Shown: piece by piece, positions 13,631 to 21,110 of the stretch
Layout: every line of letters begins with the position of its first letter
Numbering within the stretch: position 1 is the first letter of the stretch
The notes under the pieces: model-generated
What the model was told of the DNA's origin: nothing
Seen by the model: only the letters and a program-made list of their open reading frames with translations
Database searches by the model: none
Program-made: the position numbers and the translations under genes
IMG/VR virus record: IMGVR_UViG_3300024520_000124
Span: 1 to 46,211 of that record
From: a virus
Length of the DNA stretch: 46,211 nucleotides
Direction: 5' to 3' (one strand)

Positions 13631-14722
13631 ATGCCTGGAACGACTACGGCGGCAGCGGAAACCGCCCCTTTGGAAACCGCGGACGACATAGCAGGAACGA
13701 TCGACGATCTTCTTGGACCTGCACCCTCGGATGAGGGGGGGGAAGAGGGGAAATTAACCGATGATGATTCAGCGGGGTCTGATCTTTCTCATACCGATGA
13801 CGATGATGATGGGGACGCGGGCGAGGCTGCCGCCGATCCGGATTCGACAATCACGCAAGCCGACATGGACCGGGCCGTGCAACGTAAGCAGGCCAGGATC
13901 ATCAAGCTGCGGGATGAAAACGCCACGCTCAAAGCTCAGTTGGCTGACAAGAAATCGGCCGACAGTGAACAAACCGACCCTGATGGTGAACAGGATGACG
14001 AGGATGACGATGAATCCTCGTCTGATGGTGAACAAGAGGGGGAGGAAGGTGAACAAGCGGCGGTGGGCGAAGATGTCGAACCCGAATTAGCAGAGGCCGA
14101 CACACGCGGCCCCCAACTGCAAAAGCAACTGGAGTATCACCAGGGCTGGAATACTCGGGCAAATGAATGGCTCGCTCGCTACGAGGATGAGCCCGATGCG
14201 GTCATAGCCGAGATCAAAGCCGAAGCCAAAGCGACTGTGGATGAGGCCGGCCTCAAAAACTGGCTCACCCGGGTGGAGAAACGTTCGGACCGCGAGGTGG
14301 ACCGAACCCAAAACCGCCTGGACGCCCACCAGGATCGCATGGCCGAACGGGGTGCCCATCTGCGCACTGCCAACCGGGCAAAAGCGCTGAAGGTCTATCC
14401 CTGGCTGGCGGATAAGAAGTCGCCCGAGTTCAAGGAAGCATCCGAACTCATGGCAAGTGCTCCAGCGGAGTTGCGGCAGATGCCTGACGCCCTCTTCCAT
14501 ATCTGTGACGCGGTCATGGGCCGCCGAGCCAGAAAGGGAATCAGGACGCGGACAGTGCCCGGCAAACCGAAGCGGGCAGCCAAACTGCCAGCTCGACTGC
14601 CAGGTCAGCCGCGCGCCGCGCAAACCGCCAAAGTCAAGGGAGTCAACCTTGACATCCTGCAGGGGAAAATCGCCGCCGGAGATGAGGACGCAAGGGCAAC
14701 GCTGGTTGAGTCACTGCTCTAA
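13631..14722 (+). CDS. Acidic scaffold-like protein, 363 aa
   Basis: It lies directly before the major capsid gene. The N-terminal 145 residues are extremely acidic, with Asp/Glu runs near residues 50-65 and 115-145. A helix-rich basic half with heptad character and a Lys/Arg-rich end (about 300-350) follow. Acidic start, helical middle and basic capsid-binding tail are the usual design of tailed-phage scaffolds, which guide procapsid assembly and then leave. ATG 13631 is chosen over TTG 13616. A Thr-Ile-Thr-Gln-Ala-Asp-Met-Asp-Arg-Ala-Val segment near residue 75 resembles that seen in many scaffolds. Confidence 0.7.
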   Translation: MPGTTTAAAETAPLETADDIAGTIDDLLGPAPSDEGGEEGKLTDDDSAGSDLSHTDDDDDGDAGEAAADPDSTITQADMDRAVQRKQARIIKLRDENATLKAQLADKKSADSEQTDPDGEQDDEDDDESSSDGEQEGEEGEQAAVGEDVEPELAEADTRGPQLQKQLEYHQGWNTRANEWLARYEDEPDAVIAEIKAEAKATVDEAGLKNWLTRVEKRSDREVDRTQNRLDAHQDRMAERGAHLRTANRAKALKVYPWLADKKSPEFKEASELMASAPAELRQMPDALFHICDAVMGRRARKGIRTRTVPGKPKRAAKLPARLPGQPRAAQTAKVKGVNLDILQGKIAAGDEDARATLVESLL

Positions 14723-14748
14723 CAAGAGCGACAAACCAAAGAAAAGTT

Positions 14749-15756
14749 ATGCCAGCACTAATTGAACCCAACCAGGTGGGTAAGCGAGAGGCTCTCGCCG
14801 ACACCATCACCACCGCGGACGAAAAGGATCGGCCTTTCAGTGCCATGGTGCCCAAGGAGAAGGCGCGCGTCAAAAACATGCGCCTCGATTGGCAAGCCGA
14901 CAAGTTCGACGCGCCAAACACCTCCGGGGTCGCCGATGGCGTCGATGTCGAGAACTTCGAGAACGCGGCCAAAGACCGCCGGCTCCTGTCGGTCTATGCA
15001 CAGAAATTCAGGCGCACCGCCATGGTCGGCGATGAAGCCGAACATGTCAGCACTGTCGCCGGGGCCCCATCGGAACTGGCGCGCGCGCTCTCCAAGAAGC
15101 TCGAGGAGATCGGTCGTGACATCGAGGGCGCGCTCTGTGGCGACAACGTCACCGTGGCGGAGGTGGACAAGAACACCCCTTACAAGCTGCGCGGTCTGGG
15201 CGATTGGCTCAACAGCTCGGCGCAAACCACGCTGCCGGTGCCTGCGGCCTACCTGACGCCGGCCGCGAGCCTCGAGGATGAGGCGTCGGCCACCTTCACT
15301 GAGGATGGCCACTTCCGGCCGGTGCTCAAGAGCGTCTACACCGAGCACGGCAAGATGGAGTCGATGACCTTGATCTGTGGCACCACGATGAAGGAAACCA
15401 TCACCAACTTCACCCGCGCGCAGCTTGCGACGCCGGACGCCAACACCTTCCGCAGCATTCGGGCGTTCAACCAGAACATCTCCGAAAAGAAGGTCACCAG
15501 CTGCATCACGGTCTACGAAGGGGACTTCAACACCGTCCATGTCATCCCCAGCCTCCTGCTGGACACCGACGGGGACGACGGTGTCTACCGCGGCTACCTC
15601 CTGCCGATGTCGATGTGCCGGCTGTGCTACTACCGCCTGCCGCGCGTGCGACGCCTCGAGGATCGGGGTGGTGGACCGCGCGCCTACGTCGACGCCATCC
15701 TGGCGCTGAAGTATCTCAACCCGCTGCGAGGCGGGAAATTCCACGGCACCAGCTAA
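14749..15756 (+). CDS. Major capsid protein, DUF5309/SU10-like, 335 aa
   Basis: It follows the scaffold gene after a 26-base gap with an A-rich leader. The protein has the layout of DUF5309 capsid proteins: Arg-Glu-Ala-Leu-Ala-Asp, Asp-Arg-Pro-Phe-Ser-Ala-Met, Arg-Leu-Asp-Trp-Gln-Ala-Asp, Arg-Arg-Thr-Ala-Met-Val, Leu-Glu-Glu-Ile-Gly-Arg-Asp-Ile-Glu-Gly-Ala-Leu-Cys. A later Val-Tyr-Glu-Gly-Asp-Phe-Asn-Thr-Val strand pair corresponds to the HK97-type P domain. Length is in the usual 300-350 range. Six Cys residues are unusual for a capsid protein. It forms the icosahedral shell. Confidence 0.8.
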   Translation: MPALIEPNQVGKREALADTITTADEKDRPFSAMVPKEKARVKNMRLDWQADKFDAPNTSGVADGVDVENFENAAKDRRLLSVYAQKFRRTAMVGDEAEHVSTVAGAPSELARALSKKLEEIGRDIEGALCGDNVTVAEVDKNTPYKLRGLGDWLNSSAQTTLPVPAAYLTPAASLEDEASATFTEDGHFRPVLKSVYTEHGKMESMTLICGTTMKETITNFTRAQLATPDANTFRSIRAFNQNISEKKVTSCITVYEGDFNTVHVIPSLLLDTDGDDGVYRGYLLPMSMCRLCYYRLPRVRRLEDRGGGPRAYVDAILALKYLNPLRGGKFHGTS

Positions 15757-15801
15757 GCCGGCTCGCCGACATCGACGTAACAACAAACGAAAGAAAAAAA
15801 T

Positions 15802-16248
15802 ATGTCTACTCGAGCTCAATTCCTGGCGACCGGCGAAGCCGCGTTGGGGAAGTACAACTATCAGGCACGTCATTACCTGGAGGATCTGCAAGGGTTCACC
15901 AGCGGCACTGGCGAAAACCTGCTGACCATCCCGGCTGGGGCGGTCGTGCGGGAGGTGTTGGTTAAGACTATCACCGCCTTGGCGGGGGCGGGTCCGCTGA
16001 CCGCGGCCACCGGCCAAATCGGTGTCACTGGCACCCTGGAGAAGTACATCACTGCCCTCAACTGGGATCTGTTCGCCGCTGGCGACACTTACGTGTTGTG
16101 GGATGAAACAGCGCCGGATCTGTTCACCACTGCCAACCTTATGATCGTGGAATACACCCTCACGGGTGGCACCTGCGCTCAGCTCACGGCCGGGGAAGTG
16201 ATTGTCTTCGCTGACATGGTCAACATCAACGACCTGTTCAGGGCCTAA
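15802..16248 (+). CDS. Probable head decoration/structural protein, 148 aa
   Basis: The gene right after the capsid gene has its own A-rich leader (gaaagaaaaaaat). The product is rich in Gly, Thr, Ala and beta-branched residues and poor in charge. Alternating strands (Thr-Ile-Pro-Ala-Gly-Ala-Val-Val-Arg-Glu-Val-Leu-Val) suit a small beta-barrel decoration protein. The terminator-like hairpin just downstream would let the capsid and this protein be made in excess. Identity is inferred from position and composition. Confidence 0.6.
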   Translation: MSTRAQFLATGEAALGKYNYQARHYLEDLQGFTSGTGENLLTIPAGAVVREVLVKTITALAGAGPLTAATGQIGVTGTLEKYITALNWDLFAAGDTYVLWDETAPDLFTTANLMIVEYTLTGGTCAQLTAGEVIVFADMVNINDLFRA

Positions 16249-16260
16249 GCGCCATCTCAT

Positions 16261-16300
16261 CCCCTGGCGGGTTACTGTTCCCGCTGGGGGAGTGAGTTTT
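16261..16300 (+). terminator. Terminator-like hairpin that also covers a ribosome binding site
   Basis: CCCCTGGCGGG (16261-16271) pairs with CCCGCTGGGGG (16280-16290), 11 pairs including two G-T wobbles, with an 8-base loop. AGTGAGTTTT follows. The 3' arm contains the GGGGGAG that serves as Shine-Dalgarno for the ATG at 16305. Transcription may partly end here after capsid and decoration genes, and the hairpin would hide the site of the next gene. Confidence 0.6.
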
Positions 16301-16304
16301 CATT

Positions 16305-16706
16305 ATGATCTACGACGTCAGCGATCTGCCGGAGGAGCTCGTCGATGCCCTCCTCAATGAGCGGCACGCGCGAAAGGTGCTCAACGCCGAGCGTGAGATG
16401 CAGGAGTCGATGAAGGCCTGCTCCGAGATGGCCGGTGATCGTCGATCGATCGAGAACCTGGGTCGACCCAGGTTCAGCATTCCGGCCTTCAGCTATCACG
16501 AGCTGGCCCGCAAAGAGGGTACCTACGATTGCTGGAATGATGAGAGTTTCAAGCGGAGCTGGGAGACCAAGAACCCGCAACTGGCCATCAAGGCCGGCCC
16601 CACCAAGCCCACCAGCGGCTGGACCACTGAAGTCAACTCCGGTTGGAGTCTGTCCGTGCCTCGCGCACCTGCGGGCACAGTGAAGTTCACCAAGAAATAC
16701 GCATGA
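16305..16706 (+). CDS. Hypothetical virion-region protein, 133 aa
   Basis: It begins MIYDVSDLPEELVDALLNER. The N-terminal half is a charged helix, and the C-terminal half is Trp/Ser/Thr-rich (Ser-Gly-Trp-Thr-Thr-Glu-Val). GGGGGAG upstream is a good Shine-Dalgarno but lies in a hairpin arm. The coding sequence contains a perfect 22-base palindrome (16454-16475) whose coding need is not obvious. Position between decoration and connector suggests a small head-completion or scaffold role. No family recognised. Confidence 0.65.
   Translation: MIYDVSDLPEELVDALLNERHARKVLNAEREMQESMKACSEMAGDRRSIENLGRPRFSIPAFSYHELARKEGTYDCWNDESFKRSWETKNPQLAIKAGPTKPTSGWTTEVNSGWSLSVPRAPAGTVKFTKKYA
16454..16475. repeat. 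Perfect 22-bp palindrome inside a gene
   Basis: GAACCTGGGTC (16454-16464) is followed directly by its reverse complement GACCCAGGTTC, with no loop. It is preceded by the self-complementary TCGATCGA at about 16442-16453. A site of this length is unlikely by chance in 46 kb (roughly one in a hundred, by a random-sequence estimate). It could be a protein-binding or recombination site. Confidence 0.9.
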
Positions 16707-16707
16707 A

Positions 16708-17730
16708 ATGGCCGCTGAAACAGTTACCTACAAACGCATCCAGGATGGCGTAGCCGATATCGCCAAGCTGGATAAGGACGCGCTCAGCGGAGAGGATTTC
16801 CGCAAGATCCGAGACTTCCTCAGTCGCAGAATCGAGGAGTGCTACGAACACGAGCTCTGGGATGTCACCCGGGTCACCGAGAAAAGATTCTTCCGCGACG
16901 ACTGGATTGGTGTCGGCGACAACGCCTACGCCGTGGGCGACGAGGTCTACTACCCAGTCACCCGCGGTTACTACCAGTGCATCCGCGCCCATGCCGATTC
17001 CTTCGAAAGCCCAGCCAGTGGCAGTCCGGCCAGCACAAATGAGGATTACTGGGCCGCCGCGGCCGAGAGCTACGAGGGCGACGCCTGGGACAGCTCGGTT
17101 GCCTACGTGCAGGGCAATGTGGTGCTCTACAACGAACTCTTCTGGGTCTGCCACACCGCCACCACCGGGGATTTGCCCACCGACATCACTAAATGGGGTC
17201 AGTTGACTGTCTTCCTCCGTTACGTTCCCTTCGTCCAGTCCGGCAAAACCACCTGGCAAGACGGCGTCGAGGTCTGGGACAAGGATCCGCGGCAAGGTTT
17301 CCGAGCGGCGGCCCTGGCCAAAAGCGAAAGCAGCCTGGGCCTGCATGTCTTCAAGGATGTGCTCTTCGTCTGGCTGGAATGGTATGTGACTCCCCCGCGC
17401 CTCTTCGGCGCTGTCTGGGTCACGCCTGGGCCCTACGCGATCGGCGACCAGGTCTACTACGCCGCTACCGGTCAGTTCTACAACTGCATCGCGGCCGCCA
17501 CCACCGAGCTGCCCACCGACACCGCCAAGTTCACGGTCGTAAATCTCTATCAACATTTCGAGATCGCCATGGTGCGACTCACCGCAGCGGATACTTTGGC
17601 CTCGCAAGATCAGTCCGACGACGCCGTCGGTGAAGAGTACCTGGGTAACCAGGCCCTGACTCGGAAGGTCTTCAGGATGCGACAACAAAAGGGCCATCAG
17701 GGGCGCCCGAATGTAGGGGTGAGAAGGTGA
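16708..17730 (+). CDS. Head-tail connector-like protein with three carbohydrate-binding-like repeats, 340 aa
   Basis: The N-terminal 65 residues and the C-terminal segment (about 280-325) frame three repeats near residues 71-117, 127-165 and 241-279. Each repeat follows the pattern Tyr-x-x-Gly-(Asp/Asn)-x-Val-x-Tyr-(x)n-(Tyr/Phe)-x-Cys-x-x-Ala-x-x, ending in Pro-Thr-Asp-x-x-Lys. This is the short aromatic-rich beta module of CBM5/12 (chitin-binding type 3) domains, in which the aromatics stack on sugars. The position after head genes, and a fold interrupted by such modules, suit a connector or tail-accessory protein that displays sugar-binding modules. It overlaps the next start (TGATG). Confidence 0.6.
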   Translation: MAAETVTYKRIQDGVADIAKLDKDALSGEDFRKIRDFLSRRIEECYEHELWDVTRVTEKRFFRDDWIGVGDNAYAVGDEVYYPVTRGYYQCIRAHADSFESPASGSPASTNEDYWAAAAESYEGDAWDSSVAYVQGNVVLYNELFWVCHTATTGDLPTDITKWGQLTVFLRYVPFVQSGKTTWQDGVEVWDKDPRQGFRAAALAKSESSLGLHVFKDVLFVWLEWYVTPPRLFGAVWVTPGPYAIGDQVYYAATGQFYNCIAAATTELPTDTAKFTVVNLYQHFEIAMVRLTAADTLASQDQSDDAVGEEYLGNQALTRKVFRMRQQKGHQGRPNVGVRR

Positions 17731-17969
17731 TGGATAAGGGAAAATTGATACTCGAACTGGCGCGGGCGTGCCCGGTAGGGGTGGCGTTGTTGGCAATGTT
17801 TTGGATGAGTCATCTGCAGATGCGGACCATGCAGACGCACTACGAAATGGTGGAACAACGGCGTATCGATTCCTGCCACGCCGTGTCGGATCAGATGATG
17901 ACGGTGATGAAGGAATTCCGCGACGTGATGCTCGCGGTCAAAATGCAACTTGCTCATGAAGAACCTTAA
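17730..17969 (+). CDS. One-membrane-segment protein, i-spanin- or holin-like, 79 aa
   Basis: It starts with the ATG at 17730 in a one-base overlap; GTG at 17727 is a weaker alternative. Residues about 9-28 (Glu-Leu-Ala-Arg-Ala-Cys-Pro-Val-Gly-Val-Ala-Leu-Leu-Ala-Met-Phe-Trp-Met) form a single membrane span. A helical, Met/Gln-rich tail of about 50 residues follows. The lipoprotein gene overlapping its 3' end gives the arrangement of i-spanin and o-spanin, which together fuse inner and outer membranes at lysis. A class-III-type holin is the alternative. Confidence 0.5.
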   Translation: MDKGKLILELARACPVGVALLAMFWMSHLQMRTMQTHYEMVEQRRIDSCHAVSDQMMTVMKEFRDVMLAVKMQLAHEEP

Positions 17970-18111
17970 GATAATCCTATGCGCGCTCTGCGTGCTACCA
18001 CTACTGGGTTGCTCCACCTTGAAAAAGGGAGTGACGATGAAACAAACCATATTCGGCTACGAAGTTGACTTCAAGTTGACCGCGCCGGCCGAAGAACCAA
18101 CCGAAGAATAG
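17956..18111 (+). CDS. Small lipoprotein, o-spanin-like, 51 aa
   Basis: A 52-codon gene overlaps the end of the previous one by 14 bases. It begins MKNLKIILCALCVLPLLGCS: a basic start, a hydrophobic core and the lipobox Leu-Leu-Gly-Cys with the acylated Cys at 19. The mature part is only 33 residues and ends acidic (Pro-Ala-Glu-Glu-Pro-Thr-Glu-Glu). Short outer-membrane lipoproteins encoded overlapping an inner-membrane partner are the hallmark of two-component spanins. The residue after the Cys is Ser, consistent with sorting to the outer membrane. Confidence 0.6.
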   Translation: MKNLKIILCALCVLPLLGCSTLKKGVTMKQTIFGYEVDFKLTAPAEEPTEE

Positions 18112-18117
18112 GAAGTT

Positions 18118-18384
18118 ATGGCGATAGATCAACAATTCAAAACCGACGCAAACGTCCTCCGGGGCGCGCTCCTGGCCGAATCCAAAAAGGTCAAGGGGCT
18201 CATGAAGCATTCCGTGTTCGAACGGGATGTGGCCGAACAGGATCACGGCGAGATGAGGGCCAACATCATGCTCTCCTACCGTCACCTCGAGGACGCCCGC
18301 ATGCGCCTGGGCAAAGCGATCCAGGCGTTTGAAGGCGGCGTCTCCGTCTACGACAAAAAACCAGGAGAACCTTACCCGGCATGA
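18118..18384 (+). CDS. Candidate Acb2/Tad1-hairpin-like protein, 88 aa
   Basis: GGAAG precedes the start. The protein is almost all helical. The C-terminal half reads Met-Arg-Ala-Asn-Ile-Met-Leu-Ser-Tyr-Arg-His-Leu-Glu-Asp-Ala-Arg-Met-Arg-Leu-Gly-Lys-Ala-Ile-Gln. This resembles my memory of the Acb2/Tad1 helical-hairpin domain (Arg-x-x-x-Leu-Ala-x-Thr-x-Leu-Glu-x-Ala-x-Met-x-x-x-x-Ala-Ile). Acb2 proteins are phage-encoded sponges that trap cyclic nucleotides made by CBASS, and in some cases Thoeris signals. Size also fits (about 90 aa). Without a profile search this stays a candidate; a helical lysis or tail accessory protein is the alternative. It ends in ATGA. Confidence 0.4.
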   Translation: MAIDQQFKTDANVLRGALLAESKKVKGLMKHSVFERDVAEQDHGEMRANIMLSYRHLEDARMRLGKAIQAFEGGVSVYDKKPGEPYPA

Positions 18385-18602
18385 TTCTGGATTTCGCCGT
18401 CATCACATGGAAGAATTTCAAGCGGCTTATCGTGAAGGAGAAGCTTGTTACCAGTGATGACGTGCGAATGAGTAATGCCCGCACGCCCACGGCTCACACT
18501 CACCCCTCCGGTGACCTGAGCGATATCGACATGCTTGATCGCATCCTCACCAACGGCAACGATGTCCTGGTCCACTCCGACGGGCATGTGCTCTGGAAAT
18601 AA
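18381..18602 (+). CDS. Short tail-fibre-type protein, 73 aa
   Basis: ATGA overlap start. The segment Val-Thr-Ser-Asp-Asp-Val-Arg-Met-Ser-Asn-Ala-Arg-Thr-Pro-Thr-Ala-His-Thr-His is a motif seen at joints of phage tail fibres. It is followed by Pro-Ser-Gly-Asp-Leu-Ser-Asp. It lies 2 bases before the large fibre gene and is probably a small fibre-attachment or joint piece. Confidence 0.6.
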   Translation: MILDFAVITWKNFKRLIVKEKLVTSDDVRMSNARTPTAHTHPSGDLSDIDMLDRILTNGNDVLVHSDGHVLWK

Positions 18603-18604
18603 TC

Positions 18605-20485
18605 ATGTCACTCCACGTCATCGAAGCCGTAGTCGACCCCACTGCAGCGCCGACTGAAGTCGGCCAGCTCTGGGTCAATACCGCCACCAAAGCGCGCTGG
18701 GAATCGGTGGGCACACTGGTGGTAGCGGATTGGCTGCTCGAGGGTCACGGCAGCGCCATCAGCATCGGGCTGCCAGTCACCGGCGCCACCGATGGGGCGG
18801 TACTCTTCGTCGACGGCGGCCTGCTGGCAGAGGATCCCGCACAATTATTCTGGGACAACACCAACAACCGACTGGGCATCGGCACTAACTCGCCCAATGG
18901 CTGCTTGGGATTGAATGGCGGCGTCGCGGCTACCGATGTCGCCATCCTCGAGGGGACGATCACGATGAATAACGCCGGGGTGGCGTTCTCACTGTTGAAG
19001 CTCGACGTCACTGACAACGCCAGCGACGTCGAGAGTCTCATGGTGGATATCCAGGTCGGGGCCAGCCTGCTGTGGGGCGTGCGCAAGGACGGTGCGATCG
19101 TTGCTCCAACAGTCGCCCTGCAGGCCGATAGCCTGATGCACTTCATGATCGACGCCGATGCCGATTCGGCGACGCAATATTTCCGGTGGGCAACGGACAC
19201 GGCCACCATCGGTGGGGGCACCGAACTGATGCGCCTCGATGAGGCTGGCCTGCTCAGCTTCGGCGGTGTCACCTCCAGTTTCCCGGCACTCAAACGCTCG
19301 GGGACCTCGGTCTTGATCCGTCTGGCGGATGATTCGGGGTACGGTAACTTCATCGCCTCCATCGGCCAGGCCACCACCTACTACACCTCGGCTGTAGGTT
19401 CGGCTGGCGCGCCTGCCTATCAGTTCTCCACTGCGGCAACTTATGGGATGTATCAGACAGGGGTGAATACTGTCCTGTCTGCTGGTGGCTTTGATTCGGT
19501 TATTGCGGGATTTCTCGCGGTCGACCTCTGCTACTTCGGGTCGGCGAAAGTCCGGGTGGATGATGCCACCCTGCACATGGACTCGGCCTATTCACTGGGT
19601 TGGAGCAGTGGCGCCGTCGGGTCGGTTGATCTTAGGCTCTATCGAGGCGCCGCCGGCATCCTCGAGCAGAGTAACTTAACGACCACCCAGGAGTTGCGGG
19701 TCTACAAGACGACGGACGGCGTCGCCGGCAGCCACACCAATTACGAGCGGCTCGCAATCGGGGTGGCGTCCAATCGCTGGACCCTCGCGAGTGAGGCGGG
19801 CGGCACGGGCACCAAGCGCGACATGGCCTTTGGCGATGCCACCGCCGGCACGGCCTTGCGCCTCTCTCCAGTGCAGGAGTGGGTGATGCTCCTGGCCGAG
19901 GGCAACATCTACTGGCACATCGACAGCGATAACAACGCCAGCGGTAAGTTCTTCGAGTGGGCGCACAACTCGTTGTCGGCCGGCGCCGGCACTCAGCTGA
20001 TGAAGCTGACCGACGGGGGTGTGCTCACCCTCAACTCCCAGGTGCTGGGCCCGACTGACCTGGGTGAGGTTTACCTCGCCAGCTCCCTCGCCATCACCGT
20101 CGCCTCCACCGCCGTCTGGTATGTGGTGGAAAGCGCCAACATCACACTCGGCGGCCGCGAGGTGAACTTCGTGAAGACCAGCAACCGGCTGGCCTATGAT
20201 GGCGCCGACGTCAAGACAGTGCTGGTCAATGCGAGCCTCTCTTTCACATGCGCATCCAACAACCAGCTGGTCCACATGCGAATCGCGGTCAATGGCGTTG
20301 GAGTCACCTCCAGCGAGGTGACTCGATTGGTGGGCACCGGCGCGGACGTGGGCAACGCGGGCCTGTGTTGCCTCGCGTCCGTCTCCAACACCGATGATAT
20401 CGTGGTGGAGGTGCGCAACGCGACTGGCACCAACAACCTCACGATCGAATATATCAACATCAGCGCCGCGGCCTTTGCGGTCTAA
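18605..20485 (+). CDS. Large tail-fibre-like protein, 626 aa
   Basis: The sequence is rich in Gly, Ala, Thr, Ser and Asn. It holds repeated short beta motifs such as Asn-Asn-Arg-Leu-Gly-Ile-Gly-Thr-Asn-Ser-Pro and Leu-Met-(Arg/Lys)-Leu-(Asp/Thr)-(Glu/Asp)-(Ala/Gly)-Gly, typical of trimeric beta-helical fibres. A region near 160-215 (Phe-Met-Ile-Asp-Ala-Asp-Ala-Asp-Ser-Ala-Thr-Gln-Tyr-Phe-Arg-Trp) recurs in diverged form near 430-470, showing internal duplication. The last 100 residues look like a compact C-terminal beta domain. Host recognition is the likely role. Confidence 0.75.
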   Translation: MSLHVIEAVVDPTAAPTEVGQLWVNTATKARWESVGTLVVADWLLEGHGSAISIGLPVTGATDGAVLFVDGGLLAEDPAQLFWDNTNNRLGIGTNSPNGCLGLNGGVAATDVAILEGTITMNNAGVAFSLLKLDVTDNASDVESLMVDIQVGASLLWGVRKDGAIVAPTVALQADSLMHFMIDADADSATQYFRWATDTATIGGGTELMRLDEAGLLSFGGVTSSFPALKRSGTSVLIRLADDSGYGNFIASIGQATTYYTSAVGSAGAPAYQFSTAATYGMYQTGVNTVLSAGGFDSVIAGFLAVDLCYFGSAKVRVDDATLHMDSAYSLGWSSGAVGSVDLRLYRGAAGILEQSNLTTTQELRVYKTTDGVAGSHTNYERLAIGVASNRWTLASEAGGTGTKRDMAFGDATAGTALRLSPVQEWVMLLAEGNIYWHIDSDNNASGKFFEWAHNSLSAGAGTQLMKLTDGGVLTLNSQVLGPTDLGEVYLASSLAITVASTAVWYVVESANITLGGREVNFVKTSNRLAYDGADVKTVLVNASLSFTCASNNQLVHMRIAVNGVGVTSSEVTRLVGTGADVGNAGLCCLASVSNTDDIVVEVRNATGTNNLTIEYINISAAAFAV

Positions 20486-20490
20486 AAGTT

Positions 20491-20760
20491 ATGGCACTTA
20501 GAAGAATCACAATCGACGATTCGGTGGGCGATCGCGCGGAGGGAATCCGCTACGTCACTGAGCTAAGGAACTGGCGTAAGCCACCGGGGCAGCTGATCAC
20601 TGAGCAACAGTACCTCGAAGAGGCGCTCACGAGGGCCGTCGCCGATTACGTGAGGCAATGGCACGAGGCCAACGCGGATGAGGTTGGGCGGGCCTACCGG
20701 GATGGCAATGCCGCCAAACGCGCGGCCGTCGATAGCGAACTGGGTCGGACACCACTATGA
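20491..20760 (+). CDS. Small hypothetical protein, 89 aa
   Basis: It begins MALRRITIDDSVGDRAEGIR. An N-terminal beta segment is followed by helices (Glu-Glu-Ala-Leu-Thr-Arg-Ala-Val-Ala-Asp-Tyr). It lies between fibre and propeller genes and ends in ATGA. Possibly a chaperone or minor virion part. No family recognised. Confidence 0.65.
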   Translation: MALRRITIDDSVGDRAEGIRYVTELRNWRKPPGQLITEQQYLEEALTRAVADYVRQWHEANADEVGRAYRDGNAAKRAAVDSELGRTPL

Positions 20761-21110
20761 AATTACTCGAGGTTCAAGAATTGTTGGGCGCCATCAATCA
20801 GATTGGCAAACTCAAGAGCGCACCCAAGGCCGTCTATGGCCTGGCGCGCAATTTCGCCAGGCTGCGAAGCCTCATGAAGCCCGTGGAGGAGGCGCGCAAA
20901 ACCATCTGGGCCGACCACTTCGGTGAGGACGGTGAGATCAAGCCAGGTGATGAGCGGGTGCCGGCCTTCCAGAAGGAATTCAACGAGGTCCTCGAGGAGG
21001 AGGTCGAGTTCGAGCCATACACGTTCACGCTCGAGATGCTCAACCTCGATGAGAACGAAATGGATCCAAAACTCTTGGGCCTGATCATGCCCTTGATTGC
21101 TGATGGCTAA
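20757..21110 (+). CDS. Hypothetical protein, 117 aa
   Basis: ATGA overlap start. A helical N-terminus of about 45 residues precedes an acidic second half (Glu-Val-Leu-Glu-Glu-Glu-Val-Glu-Phe-Glu-Pro-Tyr-Thr-Phe-Thr). It ends in hydrophobic residues (Leu-Gly-Leu-Ile-Met-Pro-Leu-Ile-Ala). The sequence Leu-Asp-Leu-...-Asp-Pro-Lys-Leu-Leu-Gly is not one I recognise. It overlaps the propeller gene by 8 bases. Confidence 0.65.
   Translation: MKLLEVQELLGAINQIGKLKSAPKAVYGLARNFARLRSLMKPVEEARKTIWADHFGEDGEIKPGDERVPAFQKEFNEVLEEEVEFEPYTFTLEMLNLDENEMDPKLLGLIMPLIADG

Noticed and set aside
14758-16260. 500-codon open frame on the minus strand opposite the capsid genes
   Set aside because: Same antisense effect. 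It spans two convincing + strand genes and has no recognisable domain.
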